DNA from: an uncultured Saprospiraceae bacterium
GTDB taxonomy: Bacteria > Bacteroidota > Bacteroidia > Chitinophagales > Saprospiraceae
Length of the DNA: 64,000 nt
NCBI GenBank assembly: GCA_937924805.1
Contig: CALDTZ010000016.1
Span: 19,471 to 83,470, forward strand
Direction of reading: 5' to 3'
The notes under the pieces are model-generated. The model made no database searches. It was not told the origin of the DNA and saw only the letters and a program-made list of their open reading frames with translations. Below, piece after piece: positions 35,977-45,398 of the stretch; position 1 is the stretch's first letter; each line of letters begins with the position of its first letter. The position numbers and the translations under genes were made by a program.

Positions 35977-38265
35977 TTAGAAATTTAATTTTAAACCTAA
36001 GCTCGGGATTATAGGCAGTTGGTTTACCCGCTCATACTTCACTCTATCAAAGTAAAATATATTTTCCCTATCATATACATTCGTTACACTAAAAACGGCC
36101 TCTAAATTTACGTATTCCGAAAAGTAAAACTTCTTTTGAATAGATACGTCAAATCTATGGTAATAAGGCAATCGTCCACTATTTCTTTCATCAGCATAAA
36201 TAATACTAACATCATCGGGATTTCCCGTTAAAATTTCGGTATCTACTCCTTCTGTAAAGTTTACATTCTCATAAAATCCTTGCGTTAATGAAAATGGAAA
36301 CCCAGAACCAAAATTCCATCGACCACTTACTTGAAAATCGCCTTTCTTGTCTAGATTATATGAAACCAAAACATTCGAATTGTGTCGTCTATCAAATAGT
36401 GTTGGGTACGTTTGTTCTCCATCAAATCGATTAACTCTACCAATAGAATACGTAGCCCATGCATACCATTTTGACCGCTCATACTTCAAGGATAAGTCAA
36501 TACCTTTTGCATCACCAGTTTCTGTCACATAATCTGCCTCTGTTTTATCGATTTTATTTCTATTGACAACAATCAGTTGAGGAAAATCTTTGATATACCC
36601 TTCAAGATTCATTGTCAAATAACGATTAATATCAAATTCTACTCCTGCAATTAAATGCCTTGAGTATTGTAATCTAGAATCCGTATCTGTCCCATCAAAA
36701 GATGTAATCCTTGATTCTGGCCCTGATAAAAACCCATTAAATAAGTTTACAACATCCCTTTCATTTGATGTACTAATAAGATTCTGAGAATATAATCCAG
36801 CAGCAGCTTTGATTCGAATGAAATCTGTTACATTAAATTTAGCACCTAATCGAGGCTCCACAGATGGTTCACTTATTGATGCATAATATTGAAACCTAAG
36901 TGAAGGTTCTATAACCAAACGATCCCAAGCTTTTCTGTACAAAAAGTAAGCGCCAAGTTCAGCTGTATTCTGAAACTGATTAAGATTAATATTGAATGGA
37001 TTTGTAAATTCAAAATCTGTGAAAATACTTTTTAATTCTACACCATAATCAAACTCATAATTATTACCAAAATAATTGAAATCAAGCCCTAAGAAATACT
37101 CACGGATTGTACTTAATCTCGGTGGTTCTATGCCTTCTTGAAGTTTGATATTGTAATCAGAATATCCAACTTTTCCATTTACGATTAATGAACTTGAACT
37201 AGGTAAAATCGTAAAATTCATACCAGCTCCTGAATTTGTCCAATTGACGGACGCAACATTTGGGTCAAAATACCCATCACTAAAGTTAAATCCAAAAAAG
37301 TTGAACCGGCTACCATTTTTCGTTCCAAAAGAAATTTTACTATAAAAATCAGTAAAATCAAACGGTAATCCAATGCTATCATTTGCAACTGCATAAGGGT
37401 ATATTACCTTCGATGTTTCAGATATAATTGATTGCTTTGCGGTAAGTATAAAAGAAATATCTCCCTTCCCTTCAGAAAGTTTGATAATTGGCCCTTCAAT
37501 TAATCCTTTTACCATAAATGGACTTGCAGATACCTGCCCACTTAGTTTCTTCTTATTTCCAGCCCTTGTCTTAATGTCAATAACGGCAGAAATTCTCCCT
37601 CCATGGTAGGCATTAAAACCTCCTGTTAAGACATCTACATTCTTAATGATCTCAGTTTCAAAAATCGAATAAAACCCAATCGAGTGAAAAGGGTTATAAA
37701 TGGTCATCCCATCAAGTAGGATTTTATTCTGAATTGGAGACCCACCTCTAATATATAATTGTCCTCCTTGATCTCCTGTGCTAACTACGCCTGGTACAAC
37801 TTGAAGATATTGAACAATATCCGCATCACCACCTGTCGACGGTAGTGCTTTTATTTCTTTTTGTGAAACTTGTAACTTTGAAATTTGGACTTCCGTTTTT
37901 GCTTGCTCTCTTTTCGCTGAAATATCTACTACCCCTAGACTAACACCTCCTGCACTCAATAATATGTTTACATATTCAATCCTATTTTCTCTGATTGTTA
38001 CAACTTTTGAAGAGTCTTGATATCCAATATAACTTGCAACTAATGTGTAATCACCAGCAGTTAAATTTGATATCGTAAAAAATCCGTCTTCATTTGTTGT
38101 CGTTCCAAAATTTGTATCTTTCAAGAACACATTACCATACAAAATTGGTTCTCCTGTTTTTTCATCATAAACATGGCCTCTTAATGTTCCTGTCTGCGCG
38201 AACCCCACATTTACGAATGCAATGAAAAGGAATATGAAACAAATGACTGTATTTTTAAAATTCAT
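35977..38265 (-). CDS. TonB-dependent receptor with carboxypeptidase-regulatory-like domain
   Basis: 762 aa. Signal peptide about 1-23 (ends NVGFAQT), CarboxypepD_reg-like domain 24-110 (LRGHVYDEKTGEPILYGNV, TNEDGFFTISNLTAGDYTL), plug about 130-240 (DADIVQYLQVVPGVVSTGDQ, YIRGGSPIQNKILLDGMTIY) and a barrel ending QLPIIPSLGLKLNF. The plug wording resembles the group of Bacteroidota receptors that import unknown small ligands without a SusD partner. A promoter-like TAGATTTG box lies at 38317-38324. A TerB-like gene follows after 40 bp and another receptor after that, so the three may form one unit. Ligand unknown. Confidence 0.9.
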   Translation of the reverse strand: MNFKNTVICFIFLFIAFVNVGFAQTGTLRGHVYDEKTGEPILYGNVFLKDTNFGTTTNEDGFFTISNLTAGDYTLVASYIGYQDSSKVVTIRENRIEYVNILLSAGGVSLGVVDISAKREQAKTEVQISKLQVSQKEIKALPSTGGDADIVQYLQVVPGVVSTGDQGGQLYIRGGSPIQNKILLDGMTIYNPFHSIGFYSIFETEIIKNVDVLTGGFNAYHGGRISAVIDIKTRAGNKKKLSGQVSASPFMVKGLIEGPIIKLSEGKGDISFILTAKQSIISETSKVIYPYAVANDSIGLPFDFTDFYSKISFGTKNGSRFNFFGFNFSDGYFDPNVASVNWTNSGAGMNFTILPSSSSLIVNGKVGYSDYNIKLQEGIEPPRLSTIREYFLGLDFNYFGNNYEFDYGVELKSIFTDFEFTNPFNINLNQFQNTAELGAYFLYRKAWDRLVIEPSLRFQYYASISEPSVEPRLGAKFNVTDFIRIKAAAGLYSQNLISTSNERDVVNLFNGFLSGPESRITSFDGTDTDSRLQYSRHLIAGVEFDINRYLTMNLEGYIKDFPQLIVVNRNKIDKTEADYVTETGDAKGIDLSLKYERSKWYAWATYSIGRVNRFDGEQTYPTLFDRRHNSNVLVSYNLDKKGDFQVSGRWNFGSGFPFSLTQGFYENVNFTEGVDTEILTGNPDDVSIIYADERNSGRLPYYHRFDVSIQKKFYFSEYVNLEAVFSVTNVYDRENIFYFDRVKYERVNQLPIIPSLGLKLNF

Positions 38266-38316
38266 TTTTCTAATTTAAATTAGGATGCCCAAATAAATTT
38301 GCGCTGAACAAGTCTG

Positions 38317-38324
38317 CAAATCTA
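38317..38324 (-). promoter_or_regulatory. -7 promoter box (TAGATTTG) before the 35977-38265 receptor gene
   Basis: Exact TAnnTTTG on the minus strand, giving a leader of about 45 nt. A second partial box lies closer to the gene (TTTATTTG near 38295). Confidence 0.45.
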
Positions 38325-38361
38325 AGGAAATATTTTTTTCTAATGTATACTAATTTTATCG

Positions 38362-39813
38362 TTACAAGTCTGAAAAATAACGACGAGCGTTTCTATTATT
38401 ATTACTTATTACTGTACGACTATCAATTCTATTGCCTTCTGCGTCATTGGGTGCATCTCCATACAATTCGACCTCCCAATTAGGATTATTCTTTTCCCCT
38501 AAACATGTCGAATGCAATAAAAAGAAATTGTTTCCTGATAATGAAGGGTTATGAAATAAAAATTTAACATTGGTTTGATTTGCTATAGTATTATAAAACC
38601 AAATTTCATATGGAGGTGCTGATGGTTCATCGATAACTTCTATTTTTTGATCCGGTTTCCCATATTTCATAAACATATAACCACGATCAGACTCAAATCC
38701 AAACCCAACATTATCTCGATACATATTATCTACAGCATGCGCTACTTCCATATATTTTGCATAATACACATCGGCGTGCTCTCTAGATTGCCCTGTGAAA
38801 TAGTTGAAAATAAAGTATCGTTTTGCTAAGATGGAACCATCCCCTATAATATTTGTCAATATATTCTGACTAACGGATGGAATTTGCGGAGAAATCGCTT
38901 TTAATGTAAAATCCAATTCCTCTGTTGTTAAATCTTGAACAAATGAATGTTCAAAATATTCGTTTGCATAAGCCAGATTTATAAGATCTGATTCTGGATG
39001 ATATATTTGAAAATTACATTTTTTGTTTAGTAATACTTTTTTGCTTGGACTTATTAGTTCAACCGATAAATGATAATCCCCAGAATTTAAAGATTCAATG
39101 TCAATAGCTTTGACAATCACCTCTTTTGATGATGGACTTATCTTTTGATACCCTTCAATAATCATTTCTGTACTATCAGCATCAACAAATCCTTTAATTA
39201 TTGAGGATTTTAGCACTAATTTGGGCTGATTTAGCTCCTCTAAATGATAAGCCTCAACGAAAAAATGCAAATCAGAAATTTCATTTCCAGCAAGGTTAAA
39301 TGGAAGTCTTTCGTAAGAAAAGCTATATTTCTGAAAAGGTAATTTTTTAGATGTCGATAATTCACTGCATAAGATAATATCAGAAAAAACAGGCTCCATT
39401 AAATCATTTCTAATAATTATTTCTTCTTCAACAATACATTTATTTTGTTCATCAAAAGTATCATAAGCCTCAACACTAATAGAGTATGTACCGTCTTGAA
39501 GTGCATATCTTTTAAGGTCCCAAAAATCTTTTTTCTCCGTCGAGTTCGGGCTAATTAAAGTGAACTTGTCTGCATGTATAATAGAAGTTCCAGACTTTAC
39601 GAGAACAATACACTCTACACTTGCTTTAACACTATTCTCTGACTCCTGAATGTATTGAACACTTTTGGCAGGAATCCCTACATATAACTCAACATATCCC
39701 TTTTTCTCATCATTAAATTGTTCAATGTAAATATTAGGGATAAAATTTTGTTGCGCTATTACGAAATGGCAACAAAAAACAAACAGTATTATAGCAGATA
39801 TCCGAGAATGCAT
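38362..39813 (-). CDS. Secreted GWxTD-domain protein
   Basis: 483 aa from the ATG at 39813, which gives a clean signal peptide (MHSRISAIILFVFCCHFVIA). The C-terminal 130 residues match the GWxTD domain of Bacteroidota (AHAVDNMYRDN, GFGFESDRGYMFMKYGKPD, APPYEIWFYN), though the naming motif is weakened here. The middle part (about 90-330) is beta-rich and probably forms immunoglobulin-like folds. The family's function is unknown; a periplasmic or outer membrane location is expected. The frame is open to a TTG at 39834, but that codon lies inside a TATCTTTG promoter box, so it cannot be the start. Confidence 0.82.
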   Translation of the reverse strand: MHSRISAIILFVFCCHFVIAQQNFIPNIYIEQFNDEKKGYVELYVGIPAKSVQYIQESENSVKASVECIVLVKSGTSIIHADKFTLISPNSTEKKDFWDLKRYALQDGTYSISVEAYDTFDEQNKCIVEEEIIIRNDLMEPVFSDIILCSELSTSKKLPFQKYSFSYERLPFNLAGNEISDLHFFVEAYHLEELNQPKLVLKSSIIKGFVDADSTEMIIEGYQKISPSSKEVIVKAIDIESLNSGDYHLSVELISPSKKVLLNKKCNFQIYHPESDLINLAYANEYFEHSFVQDLTTEELDFTLKAISPQIPSVSQNILTNIIGDGSILAKRYFIFNYFTGQSREHADVYYAKYMEVAHAVDNMYRDNVGFGFESDRGYMFMKYGKPDQKIEVIDEPSAPPYEIWFYNTIANQTNVKFLFHNPSLSGNNFFLLHSTCLGEKNNPNWEVELYGDAPNDAEGNRIDSRTVISNNNRNARRYFSDL

Positions 39814-39831
39814 AAATAAGATATTATAGGA

Positions 39832-39839
39832 CAAAGATA
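39832..39839 (-). promoter_or_regulatory. -7 promoter box (TATCTTTG) of the GWxTD gene
   Basis: Exact TAnnTTTG on the minus strand. Transcription would start near 39826, leaving about 13 nt before the ATG at 39813. Confidence 0.5.
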
Positions 39840-39966
39840 TAGCAAACTAAAATTATAAGTATACGTTTAATGCCATATTTGCAATCAGTGTCGGCTAACA
39901 TATTTGAAATAATAAATCTTACCTTCATTATCATTAAAAATAAATCTCTATTACGACAAATAGCTT

Positions 39967-40794
39967 ATGGATAGAATTTTGATCACAGGCGTTTCATCGG
40001 GTATTGGAAGGGCATTAACTAGACATGCCACAAAAAAAGGTATCGAAGTTTATGGGACCATTAGAAATAAAAAAAAATCTGTCGATCTAATTGAATCATT
40101 CGGCAATCTATTTACACCCATATTCTTAGATGTTACCGATGGAAGTCGAATTAAAGAATGTGCTGCTGAATTGATTAGAAACCCAAATTTATATTTTGAC
40201 TGTATTATAAATAACGCAGGAATTGCTATCCCTGGACCTTTAACAGAAATTGGAATCATCGCGCTAAAAAAACAGATAGATGTAAATGTATTGGGTGTAT
40301 TTAGAATTACAAATGCATTTTTACCATTATTAAAACGATCTACAAATAGAAAAAAAATTATTAATATAAGTTCCGTTTCTGGGATTTTATCAACACCAAT
40401 GAATGGGTCTTATTGTATAAGTAAACATGCTCTCGAAAGTATGAACGATGTCTATAGAAGGGAGTTAAAACTATTTAACATTGATGTCATTTCTGTTTTA
40501 CCTGGCCCTATTAAAACGAAAATCTGGCAAAAAAATCTTGGGAAATTAGATCGGTTTAAAAACGGTCATTATGCTACATTTCTTAAAAAGGCAGATACGT
40601 TTATAATAAAAACTGAAAATCAAGCTTTAGATGTTCATTATGCTGCTAACTATATTTATTCAATAATAACTAAGAAAAAGAATAAACCAAGATACATTTT
40701 GCACAGGACGCCAATTATTATCAAATTTATGGCTAATTGGGTTCCAGATCGATTACTTGATAGAATTATGTGGAAAAATTTAAACAAAAAATAG
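39967..40794 (+). CDS. Short-chain dehydrogenase/reductase (SDR)
   Basis: 275 aa classical SDR. The dinucleotide-binding motif is ILITGVSSGIGRAL (4-17), NNAG is at 82-85, and the catalytic residues are S136 (NISSVSG), Y149 and K153 (YCISK). The C-terminal part contains a basic region (KKKNKPRYILHRTP) that could face a membrane, which occurs in SDRs acting on lipids or sterol-like substrates. Cofactor is probably NADP or NAD; the substrate is unknown. It is followed after 13 bp by an M1 peptidase gene and is divergent from the GWxTD gene. Confidence 0.92.
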   Translation: MDRILITGVSSGIGRALTRHATKKGIEVYGTIRNKKKSVDLIESFGNLFTPIFLDVTDGSRIKECAAELIRNPNLYFDCIINNAGIAIPGPLTEIGIIALKKQIDVNVLGVFRITNAFLPLLKRSTNRKKIINISSVSGILSTPMNGSYCISKHALESMNDVYRRELKLFNIDVISVLPGPIKTKIWQKNLGKLDRFKNGHYATFLKKADTFIIKTENQALDVHYAANYIYSIITKKKNKPRYILHRTPIIIKFMANWVPDRLLDRIMWKNLNKK

Positions 40795-40807
40795 ATTCAA
40801 TACAATA

Positions 40808-42478
40808 ATGAAAAATATTACTTTATTCTTACTCATAATACTTTATTTGTGTGCAAATAGTCCAATCGTTATTGCGCAATCTTTTTGGGAAAATTATGAG
40901 TTTAGCGAAAGAGATAGTTTACGAGGACAATTATCACTTGAGCGCACTTGTTATGATGTATTACATTATGATTTAAATATTGAAATCATTCCTGAACAAA
41001 AATATATCAAAGGAAGTAATGAAATTTCATTTTTATGGGCAGAAAATTCTAATTTAATGCAAATTGATTTATTTGAAAATATGGAAATTGATTCTATTAT
41101 TTTCAACGAAAAAAATCTTCCCTTTTATAGAAAGTATGATGCCATTTTTATTGAACTACCGATTTTAAATATTGGAGAAGAATATAAAATAATTACGTAT
41201 TATCAAGGACAACCAATTATTGGCAAAAACCCGCCATGGGACGGTGGACTAAATTGGGTCGTTGATGAAAAAGATAGATCTTGGATTAGTGTGAGTTGCG
41301 AACATTTAGGTGCAAGTGCTTGGTGGCCAAATAAAGACCACCTATCAGATGAGCCAGACAGCATGGATTTCACACTTACCTTCCCAAACAATTTAAATGG
41401 AATTTCTAATGGACGATTAATCGATGAAAAAAAGGATAAAATAAACAAAACTCAACATTGGAAAGTGAGTTATCCTATCAACAATTACAATGTTACTTTT
41501 TATTTAGGCCACTATAAGACGTATCAGGATAGTATTGTTCAATCCAACGGAAAAACCTTAGATATTGAATATTATTTTCTTGATTACAATGAAGACAAAG
41601 CAATTCCTCATTTTGAACAAACGAAAAACATATTACATGCCTACGACCATTATTTTGGGCCCTATCCGTTTCAAAAAGATGGTTTCAAACTTGTTGAATC
41701 CTCTTATTTAGGAATGGAACACCAAAGTGCTATTGCATATGGAAATCAATATAAAAGAGGTTACCTAGGTGGCTTAATTCCTCCTGAAATGGATCTTGAT
41801 TTTATTATTGTTCATGAAACTGGCCATGAATATTTTGGCAATAGTGTTAGTTGTAATGACCACTCTGATATGTGGATTCACGAATCGTTTACTACCTATA
41901 TGGAGGCCTTATATGTTGAATTTATTGATGGATATGATGCTTATTTACGATATTTGAAATTTGAAAAAAGTCACGGTAATAAGGAACCAATCATTGGTCC
42001 TTCTAATGTAAATTTTGGAGACTGGAAAGTCTCAGACCATTATTTTAAAGGTAGTTGGATTTTACATACGTTACGTCATGTTATCAATGACGACAAACTA
42101 TTTTTTAATATGATAAAATCATTGTATCAAACATTTGAATACAAGAATGTTACAAATGAAGATATATTCAACTATATAAATGATTTTACTGGTAGGGATT
42201 TCAATTCTTTCTTCCAACAATACTTATTTCAACCCAACATTCCAACATTAGAAATTAAAAATCAAACTAAAAAAGATGGTTACATATTATTTGATGCAAA
42301 ATGGAATCATGTAATAGATGGATTTACAATGGATACTGCCTACGGTACAGAAGAAAACAAAGACATGTATTTTATTACTGACCAATGGAGTAGTTATGCA
42401 TACAAACTTGAAAATAGAAAAGATGAACCAAGATTTTACAATGATCGGTTCTTAATTGATATTGAATTTACAAAATAA
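40808..42478 (+). CDS. M1-family metallopeptidase (aminopeptidase-like), exported
   Basis: 556 aa. A signal peptide (about 1-24, ending PIVIAQS) precedes the N-terminal beta domain (about 45-240) and the thermolysin-like catalytic domain. The zinc site is complete: H336, E337 and H340 in VHETGHEYFGNSV and E359 in MWIHESFTTYMEA, the exact HExxH-x18-E spacing. A GxMEN-type substrate motif appears as LGMEHQSAIAYG (M-E-H instead of the common M-E-N). The final part, about 470-556, is a shortened C-terminal region rather than the full ERAP/HEAT domain. It probably releases N-terminal amino acids from peptides in the periplasm. Confidence 0.92.
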   Translation: MKNITLFLLIILYLCANSPIVIAQSFWENYEFSERDSLRGQLSLERTCYDVLHYDLNIEIIPEQKYIKGSNEISFLWAENSNLMQIDLFENMEIDSIIFNEKNLPFYRKYDAIFIELPILNIGEEYKIITYYQGQPIIGKNPPWDGGLNWVVDEKDRSWISVSCEHLGASAWWPNKDHLSDEPDSMDFTLTFPNNLNGISNGRLIDEKKDKINKTQHWKVSYPINNYNVTFYLGHYKTYQDSIVQSNGKTLDIEYYFLDYNEDKAIPHFEQTKNILHAYDHYFGPYPFQKDGFKLVESSYLGMEHQSAIAYGNQYKRGYLGGLIPPEMDLDFIIVHETGHEYFGNSVSCNDHSDMWIHESFTTYMEALYVEFIDGYDAYLRYLKFEKSHGNKEPIIGPSNVNFGDWKVSDHYFKGSWILHTLRHVINDDKLFFNMIKSLYQTFEYKNVTNEDIFNYINDFTGRDFNSFFQQYLFQPNIPTLEIKNQTKKDGYILFDAKWNHVIDGFTMDTAYGTEENKDMYFITDQWSSYAYKLENRKDEPRFYNDRFLIDIEFTK

Positions 42479-42633
42479 CGATAAACTTAAATTCAGTTTT
42501 TACACGTTCCTAACTTTTACGTTTATACACGTTCTAGAAAGACAACTTAGTTTTATCAGGAGTGCATAGTGAACCAGAGCTATGTTTAACATTAATCGCT
42601 GGTCTCGATTTATTTATACCTTTCGAATTAGGC

Positions 42634-42662
42634 AAAAAAAAAACCTTCGTTAGAAGGCTTTT
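42634..42662 (-). terminator. Intrinsic terminator of rplS overlapping its stop codon
   Basis: The minus strand carries GCCTTC-TAAC-GAAGGT with one G-U pair, followed by ten T residues. The loop holds the TAA stop codon (42650-42652), so the terminator begins inside the rplS coding sequence. Confidence 0.85.
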
Positions 42663-43000
42663 CTTTCTTTGATTTTTGCTTTTTTACCAACCAATTCTCT
42701 TAGGTAGTACAATCTTGCTCTCCTTACTTTACCTCTTTTATGTACTTCTATTAGTTTGATATTCGCTGATGACATAGGGAATATTCTTTCCACACCTACA
42801 CCATTAGAAATTTTTCTAACTGTAAATGTTTTTGTTGCTCCTTCACCTTTAATTTGGATTACGTCGCCTTTAAATTTTTGGATTCTTTCCTTTGCTCCCT
42901 CACGAATAGCATAACTTACAGATATATTGTCTCCAGATCTGAATGTTGGATATTCTTTCTTCTCTGTAATTTGTTCGTGTACATACTTTATTAAATCCAT
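42650..43000 (-). CDS. rplS: 50S ribosomal protein L19
   Basis: 116 aa. Located at the 30S-50S interface. The conserved segments [51 protein letters not shown] and [24 protein letters not shown] (here [20 protein letters not shown]) are visible. It is monocistronic here, with a TATCTTTG promoter box at 43026-43033 and a terminator that overlaps the stop codon. The leader is about 20 nt. Not linked with trmD/rimM as it is in many bacteria. Confidence 0.98.
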   Translation of the reverse strand: MDLIKYVHEQITEKKEYPTFRSGDNISVSYAIREGAKERIQKFKGDVIQIKGEGATKTFTVRKISNGVGVERIFPMSSANIKLIEVHKRGKVRRARLYYLRELVGKKAKIKERKAF

Positions 43001-43025
43001 ACTATTAGTATTTGTAATTGAACCG

Positions 43026-43033
43026 CAAAGATA
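43026..43033 (-). promoter_or_regulatory. -7 promoter box (TATCTTTG) of rplS
   Basis: Exact TAnnTTTG match on the minus strand, about 26 bp upstream of the rplS ATG. Confidence 0.6.
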
Positions 43034-43081
43034 ATAAGTATTTTAATAAATTCTAATACCTAATTGAATTAAATAAATATT

Positions 43082-45355
43082 TTATCGAACAAGTGTCACA
43101 ACGCCATTTCCTTCAATCACTTTATTCCTTGCCCCTTTAATACTGTAAGTGTATACATAAACACCACCTGGGGATAAATCACCAGAATTATTCTTTCGTC
43201 CATCCCACCCCACATTTATATCATTAGATTGAAAAACGAGTTCTCCCCATCTGTTCCAAATACTCATTTCAAACCCTTCAATACCATCTACTACCCCTTT
43301 ACCTTTAAAGGTTTCATTATTCCCATCAAAATTGGGTGTAAATGCATTTGGAAAGAAAAAAGTGCTTAATGGTTCGACATCTAAAAATTGAATCAAGGTA
43401 TCTGTACATCCATTTTCATGAAATGCAACCAATTGAACAGCATAAGATCCTGTATCTCTAAACTCATGTGTTGGATTCTGAATTTGAGAAAAACCATCGC
43501 CACCAAAACTCCATTGCCATGTTTCAGCATCTATGGATAAATCGGTAAATTCAACTAATTTATTAAAAGAATTTAATTTGGTCGGAGTGAATATATAATC
43601 AGCAATTGGAGATTCCTTTACTTGTATCCAATTTAAAAATTCATCTTCAATATAACAATCCAATGGAGATGTTATTGAAACTTTAATACTATAGACTCCA
43701 GGATTATCATACATATGATTAGGGCTAATTTCATTCGAAGTTGTTCCATCTCCAAAGTCCCATTCAATATTATAACTTTCATTAATTGGCGTTGTCAAAT
43801 TATCAAACGAAATATTCGCTGGTGCACAACCAATAAAGGCATTTGGTTCAACTATTATTGCCGCTGGTGCTGGATAATATTGAATAATTTTTTCGGTAGT
43901 ATCTTTACAGTTATTATCATCCGTCACGATTAAAGTAGAGACTTTATCTCCAGGCAAAACGAAAGTATAAGCTGGATTTTGATCTTGAGCGGTTCCTTCT
44001 TCGAAGTCCCACCCCCAATCAATGATTGTACTTTGGTCGGCAACACTCAAATCAGTAAAAGCTACTGGCCCAGCGACACATGTATCATAAACAAAATTAA
44101 AATCAGAGTCTAAATCCGGAAATATTCCGATTGTCATATCAACCGTGTCTGCACAATCTAACCCTTTATTTAAGATCATTGTAGCTTGATAAGTCCCTAT
44201 ATCTGGGAAAGTATAAGTCACGTCTCTTGTATCCAGAGTGTCTTGGTATGTGCCCAAATCAAATACCCATTCGTATGAAACAATGTGGTCAATTCGAGTA
44301 CTTAAATTTTTTATTGAAATTGTAGATTCACCACAAGATTGTATAAAATAACTTTGGTCTCCAATTTTTTCAGCACCATCAATGTCAGCAAAAACAAGAG
44401 GAATACAATCCAAAACATTAAATTGAAAATCTCTTTTTACCTCTCCTATTTTAATTCCATTTCTATATTCTTCTACACAGACACCCACACTAAATTGACC
44501 TGAAATGTTTGGTACGCCATTTATAAATCCATCCATCAATCCAATATTTACCAATGGATCTCCATTCAACGGGAATTGAGGTGAATATAATGGGGCTATA
44601 AAATTAACAGGATCGTATGGCGGTCCACATATAATTGGAGAAGGTGTAACTCCCTCACACCCTGATGCATTACCCGGTGTTGTTGATCCATCTGTCCCAC
44701 CCGCAGCAAGCGGAGAACAGAAACGATAGACTAACGAATCACCATCTGAATCTGTGGCAGATTGGTCAATACTTAACGTTTTTCCATTGCAAATAAAAAT
44801 GGGAGGAAACTCATTCCATATCGGACTATCATTACAAAACTGTTGTGCTTCAGGACTTATTTCTATTGTCAATGCTATACCTGTAGAACCTGGTGAAGAA
44901 ATATTAGAAATCGAATTATTTCTACAACATCGTTGGTACGAAATCATGTAAGCCATATTCGAAACTGGCAAACCTAAAGTGAAGGTATAAGTCCCTGATT
45001 CTACTCCAACGTCATCACTAGGTTCATCTACACAAATATCGTCTTCAAAACCAATCTCAACGACTTGACCTAAATCTATTCCAGTTATAACATCGTAAAA
45101 ATCCCAACCGCCTGAACCATTCTGAATATATACTCCAAAATTTGCTGGATCATCAAAGCCTGCTCCATTACTTTTAGTATCTCTATAAAGTTCACAAGTA
45201 ATGACGTAAGTAGCAAGATTGTTTGACACTGATATACAGTCATATGTTAATGTCCCACCAACAATATGAGCTGCATCAACAGAAACTGTCAAACCTAACA
45301 TTAAAACCAATAATGCTATTTTATTTCCAAAAAACTTTATTACGTTTTCTATCAT
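43082..45355 (-). CDS. PKD-repeat protein with type B T9SS (gliding motility-associated) C-terminus, copy 1
   Basis: 757 aa. Signal peptide about 1-28, ending VDAAH. The N-terminal 320 residues form a cysteine-containing module (ITCELYRDT, YQRCCRN, FICNGKTLSIDQSATDSDGD, NIGLMDGFINGVPNISGQFS). Residues about 335-660 contain PKD-like domains (TYEW-type turns such as SYEWVFDLG, NIEWDFGDGTTSNE, WSFGGDGFSQ). The last 85 residues are the gliding motility-associated/CHU_C domain (FFPNAFTPNFDGNNETFKG, MSIWNRWGELVFQSND, VYVYTYSIKG). It is a surface-exposed adhesin-like protein exported by T9SS with PorP/SprF-type help. Its closest relative in the window is the next gene, a clear paralogue. Confidence 0.86.
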   Translation of the reverse strand: MIENVIKFFGNKIALLVLMLGLTVSVDAAHIVGGTLTYDCISVSNNLATYVITCELYRDTKSNGAGFDDPANFGVYIQNGSGGWDFYDVITGIDLGQVVEIGFEDDICVDEPSDDVGVESGTYTFTLGLPVSNMAYMISYQRCCRNNSISNISSPGSTGIALTIEISPEAQQFCNDSPIWNEFPPIFICNGKTLSIDQSATDSDGDSLVYRFCSPLAAGGTDGSTTPGNASGCEGVTPSPIICGPPYDPVNFIAPLYSPQFPLNGDPLVNIGLMDGFINGVPNISGQFSVGVCVEEYRNGIKIGEVKRDFQFNVLDCIPLVFADIDGAEKIGDQSYFIQSCGESTISIKNLSTRIDHIVSYEWVFDLGTYQDTLDTRDVTYTFPDIGTYQATMILNKGLDCADTVDMTIGIFPDLDSDFNFVYDTCVAGPVAFTDLSVADQSTIIDWGWDFEEGTAQDQNPAYTFVLPGDKVSTLIVTDDNNCKDTTEKIIQYYPAPAAIIVEPNAFIGCAPANISFDNLTTPINESYNIEWDFGDGTTSNEISPNHMYDNPGVYSIKVSITSPLDCYIEDEFLNWIQVKESPIADYIFTPTKLNSFNKLVEFTDLSIDAETWQWSFGGDGFSQIQNPTHEFRDTGSYAVQLVAFHENGCTDTLIQFLDVEPLSTFFFPNAFTPNFDGNNETFKGKGVVDGIEGFEMSIWNRWGELVFQSNDINVGWDGRKNNSGDLSPGGVYVYTYSIKGARNKVIEGNGVVTLVR

Positions 45356-45398
45356 TATTTTAAATAACTGTAATTCTTATCTTATTATTTTATTAAAA

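Noticed and set aside
42501..42534. Direct repeat TACACGTTC twice, 25 bp apart, after the M1 peptidase gene
   Set aside because: Only two 9-bp copies with no further partner, no link to a promoter, and compatible with chance in this AT-rich stretch.
42564..42585. GCATAG/CTATGT hairpin after the M1 peptidase gene
   Set aside because: Six base pairs at most with a 9-nt loop and only TTT behind it; too weak to call a terminator.
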